The notes under the pieces: generated by a model
Database searches by the model: none
Told to the model about the DNA's origin: nothing
What the model saw: the letters and a program-made list of their open reading frames with translations, nothing else
Shown here: positions 18,237 through 27,344 of the stretch, in pieces
Position numbering within the stretch: the stretch's first letter is position 1
How the letters are laid out: each line of letters opens with the position of its first letter
Translations under genes and position numbers: made by a program
Assembly: GCA_963727955.1 (NCBI GenBank)
Contig: CAVSII010000002.1
Location: 1-64,000 of the forward strand
Origin: Bog-756 sp963727955
Lineage (GTDB): Bacteria > Actinomycetota > Acidimicrobiia > Acidimicrobiales > RAAP-2
DNA: 64,000 bases
Direction: 5' to 3'

Positions 18237-21200
18237 ATGACCCTCAGCTGGACGGCCCTACCCGGTGCCCCATCGGGAGTTACCGCTACGGCCGGTAACG
18301 CTCAGGTGACGGCCAGCTGGACGGCCCCCGCCGACTCGGGCACTGCGTCGATCAGCGGCTACAAGGTGACGGCCACGCCGGTGCCCAGCGGCACCGCGGT
18401 GAGCCAGACCTTCAACTCGACAGCCACCACCGAAACGCTCACCGGACTGACCAACGGCGACGAGTACAACATCTCGGTGGCAGCTATCACCAGCGTGGGC
18501 ACCGGCCCGTCGGCCAACGCCTCCAACAACCCGATCACCCTGGGCATCGCTCCGTCGATCACCTCAACCAACGCCACCACCTTCACCGCCGGATCGGCAG
18601 GAAGCTTCACGGTGACCACCACCGGCAGCCCGACGCCTTCGATCAGCGAGAGCGGAGCCCTGCCCGCTGGCGTGACATTCGTCGACAATCACAACGGGAC
18701 GGCCACCCTGTCGGGGACGGCATCGGCCAGCGGCTCCTACCCGATCACCATCACGGCTTCCAACGGCATCGGCAGTCCGGCCAGCCAGTCCTTCACCCTC
18801 GCCGTCGACGCCGCCCCGGCCATCACCTCGGCCAGCTCGACGACCTTCACGGTGGGCAGCGCCGGTAGCTTCACCGTCCACTCGACCGGCAATCCCACCT
18901 CGGCTCTGTCGGAGAGCGGGACCCTGCCCACCGGGGTGACCTTCGTCGACAACGGCAACGGGACGGCCTCCCTGTCCGGGACGCCCGCAGCCGGCACCGG
19001 TGGTAGTTACTCCTTCACCATCACGGCCAGCAACGGTGTGGGCAGCCCGGCCACCCAAACCTTCACCCTCACGGTGGACGCGGCCCCGGCCATCACCTCG
19101 GCCAACGGAACCACCTTCACCGAGGGCAGCGCTGGGTCCTTCACCGTCACCTCCTCGGGTGTGCCCACCGCGGCTCTTTCCGAGACCGGTACCCTGCCCG
19201 CAGGGGTCACCTTCGTGGACAATCATGACGGGACGGCCACCCTGGCCGGCACCCCGACGACGAGTGGTGCCTACGTGATCACCCTCAATGCGGCCAACGG
19301 GGTGAGCCCGGCGGCCTCCCAGACCTTCACCTTGAGCGTCGACGCAGCCCCGACCATCACCTCGGGCGACAGCGCCACCTTCACCGAAGGCAGCGCCGGG
19401 TCCTTCACCGTGACCACCACCGGCTATCCCACCTCCGCTCTGACGGAGACGGGGTCGCTACCCACCGGGGTCACCTTCGTGGACAATCATGACGGGACGG
19501 CCACCCTGGCCGGCACCCCGGCGGCCGGCACCAACGGCGTCTACACCGTCTCCATCGACGCCTCCAACGGTGTCGCCCCCGACGCCACCCAGACCTTCAC
19601 CCTGACCGTCGATGTCGCCCCGCAGATCACCTCGAGCGACAGCGCCACCTTCACCGAAGGCAGCGCCGGTTCCTTCACGGTGACCACGACGGGACTGCCG
19701 ACAGCCGCCCTGTCGGAGACGGGTACGCTTCCCGACGGAGTGACCTTCAACGACAACGGTGACGGGACGGCCACCCTGGCCGGCATCCCGACGGAGGAGG
19801 GTGTCTACTCGATCACTATCGACGCCTCCAACGGGGTCGCCCCCGAGGCCACCCAGACCTTCACCCTCACGGTCGACGGCCCGCCGGCCATCACCTCGGC
19901 CGATAGTGCCACCTTCACCGAAGGCAGCGCCGGGTCCTTCACGGTGACCTCGACGGGCACTCCCACAGCGTCCCTGTCGGAGACGGGTTCGCTGCCCAAC
20001 GGGGTCAGCTTCGTGGACAACGGTGACGGCACGGCCACGCTGGCCGGAACGCCGGCGGCCGGCTCGAATGGTGTGTACACCTTCGCCATCGACGCCACCA
20101 ACGGGTTCGTCCCCGAAGCCTCCCAGACCTTCACCCTGACCGTCGATGTGGCCCCGCAGATCACCTCGGGCGCCAGCGCCACCTTCACCGAAGGCAGCGC
20201 CGGTTCCTTCACGGTGACCTCTACAGGACTGCCGACCGCTGCTCTGTCCGAGACCGGAGCGCTCCCGACCGGGGTGACCTTCAGCGACAACGGCGACGGC
20301 ACGGCCACCCTGGCCGGTACCCCGACGGAGGAGGGCGTCTACTCGATCACTATCGACGCCTCCAACGGGGTCGCCCCAGATGCCACCCAGACCTTCACCC
20401 TCACGGTCGACGGCCCGCCGGCCATCACCTCGGCCGACAGCGCCACCTTCGCCGAGGGCAGCGCCGGATCCTTCACGGTGACCTCGACGGGTACGCCCAC
20501 CCCTTCTCTGTCGGAGACCGGTGCATTGCCCACCGGGGTGACCTTCAACGACAACGGTGACGGCACGGCCACCCTGGCCGGCACCCCGGCGGTGGGTAGC
20601 AACGGGACCTACACCTTCACCATCGACGCTTCTAACGGAGTGGCTCCAGATGCCACCCAGACCTTCACCCTGACCGTCGACGGCGCACCGCAGATCACCT
20701 CGGGCGACAGTGCCACCTACACCGAAGGCAGCGCCGGATCCTTCACAGTGACCACCACGGGCACCCCCACCCCTTCTCTGTCGGAGACCGGTGCATTGCC
20801 CACCGGTGTCACCTTCAGCGACAACGGTGACGGTACCGCCACCCTGGCCGGTACCCCGACGGAGGAGGGCGTCTACTCGATCACCATTGATGCCACCAAC
20901 GGAGTAGCCCCGGACGCCACCCAGACCTTCACCCTGACGGTGGACGGGCCGCCGGCCATCACCTCGGCCGACAGCGCCACCTTCACCGAAGGCGGCGCCG
21001 GATCCTTCACGGTGACCACCACGGGTACGCCCACCGCCTCGCTGTCCGAGTCCGGAGCGCTCCCGACCGGGGTGACCTTCAGCGACAACGGCGACGGCAC
21101 GGCCACCCTGGCCGGTACCCCGACCGAGCAGGGCGTCTACAACTTCACCATCGACGCCACCAACGGTTTCGCTCCCGACGCCAGCCAGTCGTTCACCCTC

Positions 21201-22553
21201 ACGGTGGACGGCCCACCGGCCATCACCTCGGGCGACAGCGCCACCTTCACCGAGGGCAGCGCCGGGTCGTTCACGGTGACTTCGACGGGGACGCCTACGG
21301 CCTCGCTGTCGGAGACCGGGGGCAGCGGCCTGCCCACCGGGGTCAGTTTCACCGACAACGGTGACGGCACGGCCACCCTGGCCGGTATCCCGGCAGCCGG
21401 CACCAACGGGACCTACACCGTGACCATCGACGCTTCTAACGGTGTGGCTCCAGATGCCAGCCAGACCTTCACTCTGACCGTCGACGGTGCGCCGGCCATC
21501 ACCTCGGCCGACAACACCACCTTCACCGAGGGCAGCGCCGGGTCGTTCACGGTAACCTCGACGGGGACGCCCACTGCGTCGCTGTCGGAGACCGGGGGCA
21601 GCGGCCTGCCCACCGGGGTCAGTTTCACCGACAACGGCGACGGCACGGCCACCGTGGCCGGCACCCCGACGGAGGAGGGCGTCTACACCGTCACCATCGG
21701 CGCTTCTAACGGGGTGGCGCCGGACGCCAGCCAATCGTTCACCCTCACCGTGGACGGGCCGCCGGCCATCACCTCGGCGGACAGCACCACGTTCGATGAG
21801 GGGGACTACGGGTCCTTCACAGTGACCACCGCGGGCACGCCCACTCCATCGCTGTCGGACCCGGGGACACTCCCGACCGGAGTGACCTTCACCGACAACG
21901 GTGACGGCACGGCCACCCTGGCCGGCACCCCGGCAGCCGGTAGCAACGGGACCTACACCTTCACCATCGACGCTTCTAACGGAGTGGCTCCAGATGCCAC
22001 CCAGACCTTCACCCTGACCGTGGGGGCGGCCCCGGCCATCACCTCGGCCGACGGCACCACCTTTGCTGAAGGCAGCCCGGGAAGCTTCACGGTCACCGCC
22101 GTCGGCGCCCCGGCTCCGACGATCACCGAGTTCGGCAACCTGCCTGCCGGGGTGACCTTCTCGGGAGGCGTCCTGTCAGGCACGCCGGCGGCCAGCGGAA
22201 CCTACAAGCTCATCTTCACCGCCAGTAACGGCGTCGGCGATCCGGCCAACCAGTTCTTCACCCTGACGGTGAGCGGACTGACCATCACCTCGACTTCGCC
22301 GCTACCTGCGCTGACCGAAGGCAGCCCCTATAGCTATCAGTTCACCGCCACCGGCGGCGTCCTGCCGCTCAAGTGGGCCAAGGTTGGCAAGCTGCCGAAG
22401 GGTCTTTCACTCAAGAAGACAGGGGTGCTCGAGGGCACGGTCAAGACGAGCGTGGCCACCGGTACCGTCACCATCAAAGTGAAGGTGACTGATGCCACCA
22501 AGAAGAAGCACCAGACCACGACGGCGAGCTTCAGCCTCACCATCAATTCCTAG
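18237..22553 (+). CDS. Giant Ig-like repeat protein with N-terminal fibronectin type III domain (paralogue of the 11-17 kb gene)
   Basis: A 1438-residue frame. Residues about 8-100 form a fibronectin type III domain (APSGVTATAGNAQVTASW ... TGLTNGDEYNISVAAI). Fourteen tandem Ig-like repeats of about 87 residues follow, very close to those of the upstream giant protein, and the same C-terminal domain ends it (YSYQFTATGGVLPLKWAKV to LTINS). Two repeat insert types (PTEEGVYSITID and PAAGSNGTYTFTID) largely alternate between repeats 5 and 13, which points to duplication of two-repeat blocks. The annotated ATG is probably internal: in-frame GCPGN precedes it and no ribosome binding site is seen. 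The glycine-rich signal-bearing region upstream is the likely true start. A strong hairpin terminator follows at 22561-22591. Confidence 0.85.
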   Translation: MTLSWTALPGAPSGVTATAGNAQVTASWTAPADSGTASISGYKVTATPVPSGTAVSQTFNSTATTETLTGLTNGDEYNISVAAITSVGTGPSANASNNPITLGIAPSITSTNATTFTAGSAGSFTVTTTGSPTPSISESGALPAGVTFVDNHNGTATLSGTASASGSYPITITASNGIGSPASQSFTLAVDAAPAITSASSTTFTVGSAGSFTVHSTGNPTSALSESGTLPTGVTFVDNGNGTASLSGTPAAGTGGSYSFTITASNGVGSPATQTFTLTVDAAPAITSANGTTFTEGSAGSFTVTSSGVPTAALSETGTLPAGVTFVDNHDGTATLAGTPTTSGAYVITLNAANGVSPAASQTFTLSVDAAPTITSGDSATFTEGSAGSFTVTTTGYPTSALTETGSLPTGVTFVDNHDGTATLAGTPAAGTNGVYTVSIDASNGVAPDATQTFTLTVDVAPQITSSDSATFTEGSAGSFTVTTTGLPTAALSETGTLPDGVTFNDNGDGTATLAGIPTEEGVYSITIDASNGVAPEATQTFTLTVDGPPAITSADSATFTEGSAGSFTVTSTGTPTASLSETGSLPNGVSFVDNGDGTATLAGTPAAGSNGVYTFAIDATNGFVPEASQTFTLTVDVAPQITSGASATFTEGSAGSFTVTSTGLPTAALSETGALPTGVTFSDNGDGTATLAGTPTEEGVYSITIDASNGVAPDATQTFTLTVDGPPAITSADSATFAEGSAGSFTVTSTGTPTPSLSETGALPTGVTFNDNGDGTATLAGTPAVGSNGTYTFTIDASNGVAPDATQTFTLTVDGAPQITSGDSATYTEGSAGSFTVTTTGTPTPSLSETGALPTGVTFSDNGDGTATLAGTPTEEGVYSITIDATNGVAPDATQTFTLTVDGPPAITSADSATFTEGGAGSFTVTTTGTPTASLSESGALPTGVTFSDNGDGTATLAGTPTEQGVYNFTIDATNGFAPDASQSFTLTVDGPPAITSGDSATFTEGSAGSFTVTSTGTPTASLSETGGSGLPTGVSFTDNGDGTATLAGIPAAGTNGTYTVTIDASNGVAPDASQTFTLTVDGAPAITSADNTTFTEGSAGSFTVTSTGTPTASLSETGGSGLPTGVSFTDNGDGTATVAGTPTEEGVYTVTIGASNGVAPDASQSFTLTVDGPPAITSADSTTFDEGDYGSFTVTTAGTPTPSLSDPGTLPTGVTFTDNGDGTATLAGTPAAGSNGTYTFTIDASNGVAPDATQTFTLTVGAAPAITSADGTTFAEGSPGSFTVTAVGAPAPTITEFGNLPAGVTFSGGVLSGTPAASGTYKLIFTASNGVGDPANQFFTLTVSGLTITSTSPLPALTEGSPYSYQFTATGGVLPLKWAKVGKLPKGLSLKKTGVLEGTVKTSVATGTVTIKVKVTDATKKKHQTTTASFSLTINS

Positions 22554-22560
22554 TTGGCTG

Positions 22561-22591
22561 GCGACCGGGGTTGCCAAGCAACCCCGGTCGC
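22561..22591 (+). terminator. Perfect 14-bp hairpin terminator after the giant repeat genes
   Basis: GCGACCGGGGTTGC (22561-22574) and its exact complement GCAACCCCGGTCGC (22578-22591) are separated by CAA. The stem is GC-rich and begins seven bases after the stop codon. There is no T-tract, as is common for stem-loop terminators in GC-rich actinobacteria. Confidence 0.85.
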
Positions 22592-22626
22592 GGCGAGCAT
22601 CCATCGTCCAAGACCGATAGTTTCTC

Positions 22627-23217
22627 ATGACGATGAAAGTCCCTGGTCGGAGATGGGTCCTGGTCGCGCTGGTCGGATCGACTTTGGCTTTGGCCGCCTG
22701 TTCGTCAGGATCCACCAGTCCCCCGCCTTCGACCACGGCCCATGCGGGGGTCGCCGTGCTCGGTGCCACCACCGCCGAGTGGCAGTCGGCCCACCCTCCG
22801 GTCACCGTGGGCGGGTCGGCGGGATATGGATCCAGTGTGACCGTAGACGGTCAGTCCGTCCCTCAGTTCACCGCCCTCCAGGAGAGCGGCGGCCGGGTGG
22901 TGGGGTTTCACATGTCGATCCCACCGGCCACCCGGCTGGCCACCGCCGAACAACTCGTCCGTGCCCAACTCCCCACGGACGTAGAACAAACGGCCTCGTG
23001 GCGGGGCACCTTCAAGAGCACTGGTGGATACTGCGAGTTCGTCAACTACAGGAGCGCCAAGCTGGCCGCCCAACTGCCGCCGGCCACTGCCTCGGCCAGC
23101 AATGTCGGCATCAAGGTCTACGAGGTCAAGAACGGCAAGTCGGGAACAGCGAGCATCCGCATCGTCAACTCGGCAGACGTGAGTACCACGCCGGGTGTCG
23201 TCGGTCAGGCATGCTGA
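22627..23217 (+). CDS. Putative lipoprotein of unknown function
   Basis: A 196-residue protein with a lipoprotein signal peptide: basic start, hydrophobic core WVLVALVGSTLALAAC with a lipobox cysteine at residue about 25, then a Ser/Thr/Pro-rich linker. The mature part (TAEWQSAHPPVTVGGSAGYG ... ending VVGQAC) shows no family I recognise and no catalytic motif. It should be anchored to the outer face of the membrane. It follows the terminator of the giant repeat gene and precedes the phosphoesterase gene on the same strand. Confidence 0.75.
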   Translation: MTMKVPGRRWVLVALVGSTLALAACSSGSTSPPPSTTAHAGVAVLGATTAEWQSAHPPVTVGGSAGYGSSVTVDGQSVPQFTALQESGGRVVGFHMSIPPATRLATAEQLVRAQLPTDVEQTASWRGTFKSTGGYCEFVNYRSAKLAAQLPPATASASNVGIKVYEVKNGKSGTASIRIVNSADVSTTPGVVGQAC

Positions 23218-23317
23218 GCCTGAGTCGAGGCGCCGGATTGCGTCCCTGGTCATCCACGCAGGCCCCGAAGGCGCCACCAGATGAACAGCGGCACGTCATG
23301 AACAGGGAACGGTGAAG

Positions 23318-24676
23318 ATGAACCGACGGCACTTCATCGGCGGAAGCGTGTTAGGTGCGGCTGCCGTTCTGAGCGGCTGTGGCGGTTCGTCGTCGGTCTC
23401 CTCATCGACAACAGAGACGACGTCATCGACGACCCCCATGGTGCCCAAATCCGCCGGGTCACTGCCCCGCCCCGAGCTCGCCGCCGGGACCGACCAGGTA
23501 CCCGAGATCGAGCACATCGTCGTGGTGATGATGGAGAACCACTCTTTCGACAACATCGTGGGCACCCTCGGCAGGGGTGACGGATTCACCATCGGCTCCA
23601 ACGGCCAGCCGACGGCCAAGAACCCCGACGGCCACGGTAACGACGTCCATGCCTTCCACATGCCCACCGAGTGCCAGACGCTGGGCGTCCGCAATGACTG
23701 GACGGCCGCCCACGAGGCCTACGACGGGGGTACGTGTCAGGGGTTCGTGACCAGCTCCACACCGGAGGCCATGGGATATTTCACCAAGGAGGACCTGCCC
23801 TTCACCTGCGGCATGGCCGGCACCTTCCCCCTTGCCGACCGCTACTTCTGCTCGGTGATGGGGCAGACCTATCCCAACCGCCGCTATCTGATATCGGGAA
23901 CCTCACTCGGTCTGATCAACGACACCTTCCCCATGGAGCTTCCGCCCAACGGCGTCATCTACCAGCAGTTCGACAAGCACGGCATCACCTGGAGGGACTA
24001 CTACACCGACACGCCCACCCTGGGCGTGTACATCGAATATCTCGAAGAGGGCAATCCCCTCAGCAAGGGTGTCGTCAAGATCGATGAGTTCTACACCGAC
24101 GCGGCGGCGGGGAACCTACCGTCCTACTGCCTGGTCGAGCCCAATTACGACGAGTCCTCCGAAGAGGATCCCCAAGACATACAGTTCGGTGACCAGTTCA
24201 TGGCCAAGGTGGTCAACGCCGTCATGTCCAGTCCCAATTGGTCAAAGACCATGTTGATCTGGACCTACGACGAGCACGGTGGCTATTACGACCACGTTCC
24301 TCCGCCTCCGGCGATCCCTCCCGACGACATCCCCCCGAACCTGGCGCCCGGCGATCCTCCGGGTGGCTTCAACCAGTACGGCTTCCGGGTCCCCGCCGGG
24401 GTGGTCAGCCCCTACGCCAAGAAGGACTTCGTCTCGCACACCGTCTACGACCACACTTCGATTCTCAAGACAATCGAAGAGAAGTGGAACCTACCCGCTC
24501 TGACTCGCCGCGACGCCAATGCCAACAGTCTGTTCGATATGTTGGACCTCACAGCAAAGCCGGCCTTCCTGAAGCCTCCGAAGCTTCCGGCCGGGGCCAA
24601 CCCGGTGGCCAAACAGGGTTGCCTGGTCACCGGACCCGGTACCATCCCGCCACCTTCGGCGGTCACCAAAGCCTGA
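23318..24676 (+). CDS. Tat-exported phospholipase C-type phosphoesterase
   Basis: About 452 residues. The signal peptide has a twin-arginine motif (NRRHFIGGS) and a lipobox-like LSGC, so Tat export and lipid anchoring are both likely. The mature protein has the phosphoesterase family signature (PF04185 type) seen in bacterial phospholipases C and AcpA-like acid phosphatases: an early VVMMENHSFDNIVGTL block, SVMGQTYPNRRYLISGT, and a late YDEHGGYYDHVPPP metal-binding block followed by GFRVPAGVVSPYAKK. It should hydrolyse phosphodiesters or phosphomonoesters at the cell surface. The ATG at 23318 is preferred to the GTG at 23312 because AGGGAA is correctly spaced from it. Confidence 0.9.
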   Translation: MNRRHFIGGSVLGAAAVLSGCGGSSSVSSSTTETTSSTTPMVPKSAGSLPRPELAAGTDQVPEIEHIVVVMMENHSFDNIVGTLGRGDGFTIGSNGQPTAKNPDGHGNDVHAFHMPTECQTLGVRNDWTAAHEAYDGGTCQGFVTSSTPEAMGYFTKEDLPFTCGMAGTFPLADRYFCSVMGQTYPNRRYLISGTSLGLINDTFPMELPPNGVIYQQFDKHGITWRDYYTDTPTLGVYIEYLEEGNPLSKGVVKIDEFYTDAAAGNLPSYCLVEPNYDESSEEDPQDIQFGDQFMAKVVNAVMSSPNWSKTMLIWTYDEHGGYYDHVPPPPAIPPDDIPPNLAPGDPPGGFNQYGFRVPAGVVSPYAKKDFVSHTVYDHTSILKTIEEKWNLPALTRRDANANSLFDMLDLTAKPAFLKPPKLPAGANPVAKQGCLVTGPGTIPPPSAVTKA

Positions 24677-24795
24677 GGCCAACGGCTGTGCCGACGGCGG
24701 TCCTGGTCCGGCGACGGTGAATGGGGTGGGGAGCACGTGGGCATGACGGCAACTTTGGGTGGACCGGGGGTCGGCGGGCCGGGCAGCCCGGGTCC

Positions 24796-25989
24796 ATGAC
24801 GACCCGGGCTCTCCTGGTGGTTGTCGGGGCCGCCGCCGCCGTTCTGTGCGCCGCCGGTATCTGGATCGCTGTCAATGACACCACCCCCGCCACCGTCACG
24901 CCGACGGGGTCCTCTTCGATCGTGGTGGGCGACTACAGCTGTGGACAGGGCTGGCGGCCTCCGCATTCCGGCCAGCGCCAACTGACTGTGGTCAATTCAG
25001 GTAGCTCGGTTGTCGATGTCACCCTGGTCGGAGCATCTTCCTCGCTGGTCTACGGCGAGCTCGATGCCCTGGGCCCGGGAGTCCTTCGGACCATGAACGC
25101 GGCGATCCCTCCCGGTCGCTACCGGGTGCAGTGCACCTACGCCGAAAACGCCTCGGTGGAGTCGCCGATCGCGGTGGTCACCGGCCCGGCCGTCAGCGAC
25201 GCCCATCCCTATGCGCCGGTGACCTTCTACGAAATGCAGCCGTCGGTGGCCACCTACCGAAGCGACGTGTCGGCCGGCTTGACCGTCCTGGCCTCCGATA
25301 CGGAACGTCTGAAATCCCTGGCCGACGCCGGCCACCTGGCTCAGGCAAAGAGCGCCTGGCTGGTGGCTCATCTCGACTACGAGCGTCTGGGGGCGGCCTA
25401 CGACACCTTCGGCAACTTCAACGACGAGATCGACGGCCGCCCCAACGGGCTGCCACAAGGGGTGCACGATCCCCAGTGGACCGGATTCCTCCGCCTCGAG
25501 TACGCGCTCTGGAACAACCAGCCGCCGAACACCATCGCCCAGGTGGCCAATACCCTGGACGGCGACGTCCACGCTCTGGCGGTCGCCTTCCCCGATGAAA
25601 CCGTCATGGCCAACGATCTCTCGTTGCGCACCCACGAGATCCTCGAGAACACACTGCAATTCCAGCTCACCGGTGAGTCGGACGAGGGAAGCCACACCAA
25701 TCTGGCCACCGCCCTGGCCAACGTACAGGGAACGGAGATGACGCTGGCCGCCATCGCCCCGCCCCTGGTCCGACGCGATCCCGACCTCCTGGCTGCGGCC
25801 ACAACCGACCTCCACCAGTTGGCCCGACTCCTGAGCTCTTACCGGCAGCCGGATGGGGCGTGGACACCTGTCCAGTCGCTCACTCTCACTCAGCGCCAGG
25901 TGTTGGATGGGGCGATCGGCAATTACCTCGAGACGGTGTCACCCGTTCCTGACCTGCTCGAGCTCCAGCCGGAGGCGCAGAGCCCATGA
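24796..25989 (+). CDS. efeO: EfeO-like iron-binding lipoprotein/periplasmic protein (cupredoxin plus M75 imelysin-like domain)
   Basis: About 397 residues. One N-terminal hydrophobic segment (ALLVVVGAAAAVLCAAGIWI) acts as signal or anchor. A cupredoxin-like domain follows (residues about 40-125), then the all-helical M75 domain with LRLEYALW and HEILENTLQF, the HxxE motif of this family. EfeO binds iron for the EfeUOB ferrous-iron uptake system. The frame is open from 24721, but the ATG at 24796 directly precedes the signal peptide and is preferred. Its stop overlaps the start of the DyP peroxidase gene (ATGA), so the two are translationally coupled. No EfeU permease gene is in the window. 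Confidence 0.88.
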   Translation: MTTRALLVVVGAAAAVLCAAGIWIAVNDTTPATVTPTGSSSIVVGDYSCGQGWRPPHSGQRQLTVVNSGSSVVDVTLVGASSSLVYGELDALGPGVLRTMNAAIPPGRYRVQCTYAENASVESPIAVVTGPAVSDAHPYAPVTFYEMQPSVATYRSDVSAGLTVLASDTERLKSLADAGHLAQAKSAWLVAHLDYERLGAAYDTFGNFNDEIDGRPNGLPQGVHDPQWTGFLRLEYALWNNQPPNTIAQVANTLDGDVHALAVAFPDETVMANDLSLRTHEILENTLQFQLTGESDEGSHTNLATALANVQGTEMTLAAIAPPLVRRDPDLLAAATTDLHQLARLLSSYRQPDGAWTPVQSLTLTQRQVLDGAIGNYLETVSPVPDLLELQPEAQSP

Positions 25990-27320
25990 CACCCGACCGA
26001 CGGCAACCGGAGGAAGAGCTCGCCGAAGGGTTCCCTGACGGCGGCGCCTCCCCAGCCACCTCGGACAACGTCAATGCCGAGGACGCAGACCGGTCCGGGC
26101 CCACACTGTCGCGCCGGGGCTTTCTGCAAGCGGGGGCTCTGGCTACCGCCGGGGGTGCGGTGGGGGCCATGGCATCGGTGGTGGGGGCGACCCCGGCCGG
26201 AGCGGCCACCGGGGTGCCGTTCCACGGGATTCACCAGTCGAGCATCCTTTCCCTGCCATCGCCAGCGGCTCTGTTCGTCTCCTTCGACGTCGTCGCCTCC
26301 GACCGTTCCAGCATGGTGGAGCTGCTCCACACCATCACCGATCGTGCTCGCATCCTGGTGGCCGGTGGCGTACCGCCCTTTGCCGGACCGGCCGCACCGA
26401 CCTCGGACAACGGCATCCTCGGTCCAGTGGTCCCCCCTGGCCAGGTCGCACTGGTCATCGGAGTGGGATCGTCTCTGTTCGACGACCGTTTCGGATTGAG
26501 CGGAGCCAAGCCAGCCGTTCTCAAACCGATGGGCACCTTCCCCGACGACAACCTGGACCCCGCACAGTGTCAGGGGGATATGAGCCTGGGCCTCTTCGCT
26601 GCCAATGCAGACACCGTCATCCACGCCCTCCGCGACATCACCAAGTACACCCGGGGGGCCATGCAACCCCGCTGGCGCATCGACGGGTTCGTCAGCCCAC
26701 CCCGGCCGACCGGCGTACCTCGCAACCTGCTCGGTTTCAACGACGGCATCGCCAACCCGAACGTCCACTCCGCCGAGGCCATGGATGAGCTGGTCTGGGT
26801 GCGACGAGGCGCTCCCGAACCAGCCTGGACCTACGGGGGGTCCTACCAGGTCATCCGCATCATCCGCATGTTGGTTGAGTTCTGGGACCGGGTGTCACTG
26901 GATGAACAGCAGCTCATGATCGGTCGTAGCCGCGACACCGGAGCACCCCTCGACGGCAACCGCCAGACCGATATTCCCGACTACGCCGACGATCCCGAGG
27001 GAGCGATCATTCCGACGACGGCCCACATCCGGGTAGCCAACCCGCGCACCCCGCAGACGGCGGCCAGCCGGATCCTTCGGCGTGGCTTCAACTACGACCG
27101 GGGAGTCGACGTCAACGGCAACCTGGATCAGGGGCTGATCTTCACTTGCTACCAGCAGGACCTGACCCGCCAGTTCGAAACCGTGCAGACCCGACTGGCC
27201 GGCGAACCCCTCACCGACTACATCAGCCCGATCGGCGGCGGCTATTTCTTCGTCCTGCCCGGCGTGGACCACGCCGCGGACTACTTCGGGCGTTCCCTGG
27301 TCGAGGCCACCGGCAGTTAG
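25986..27320 (+). CDS. efeB: Tat-exported DyP-type haem peroxidase, EfeB-like
   Basis: A 444-residue protein with a twin-arginine signal (LSRRGFLQAGALATAGG) after an unusually long acidic N-terminus of about 40 residues. The mature part shows the dye-decolourising peroxidase signature NLLGFNDGIANP (GxxDG, with the distal aspartate). Later come RILRRGFNYDRG, containing the region of the conserved arginine, and a C-terminal FFVLPGV. EfeB enzymes are haem peroxidases exported by Tat that act with EfeO in iron uptake. The ATG overlaps the efeO stop. The gene is convergent with a TetR gene 24 bases away. Confidence 0.92.
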   Translation: MTPDRRQPEEELAEGFPDGGASPATSDNVNAEDADRSGPTLSRRGFLQAGALATAGGAVGAMASVVGATPAGAATGVPFHGIHQSSILSLPSPAALFVSFDVVASDRSSMVELLHTITDRARILVAGGVPPFAGPAAPTSDNGILGPVVPPGQVALVIGVGSSLFDDRFGLSGAKPAVLKPMGTFPDDNLDPAQCQGDMSLGLFAANADTVIHALRDITKYTRGAMQPRWRIDGFVSPPRPTGVPRNLLGFNDGIANPNVHSAEAMDELVWVRRGAPEPAWTYGGSYQVIRIIRMLVEFWDRVSLDEQQLMIGRSRDTGAPLDGNRQTDIPDYADDPEGAIIPTTAHIRVANPRTPQTAASRILRRGFNYDRGVDVNGNLDQGLIFTCYQQDLTRQFETVQTRLAGEPLTDYISPIGGGYFFVLPGVDHAADYFGRSLVEATGS

Positions 27321-27344
27321 ATCACCCAATCAACCCGGCCCAGT

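Noticed and set aside
19458..21734. 758-codon open frame on the minus strand across the giant repeats
   Set aside because: It is the antisense of near-identical Ig repeats; a frame without stops repeats itself with every unit. No ribosome binding site or family similarity; the composition (Gly/Arg/His-rich) is that of a shadow.
12619..22300. Possible CRISPR or other DNA repeat array
   Set aside because: The periodic sequence is about 260 bases per unit and codes for protein domains; there are no short identical repeats with unique spacers.
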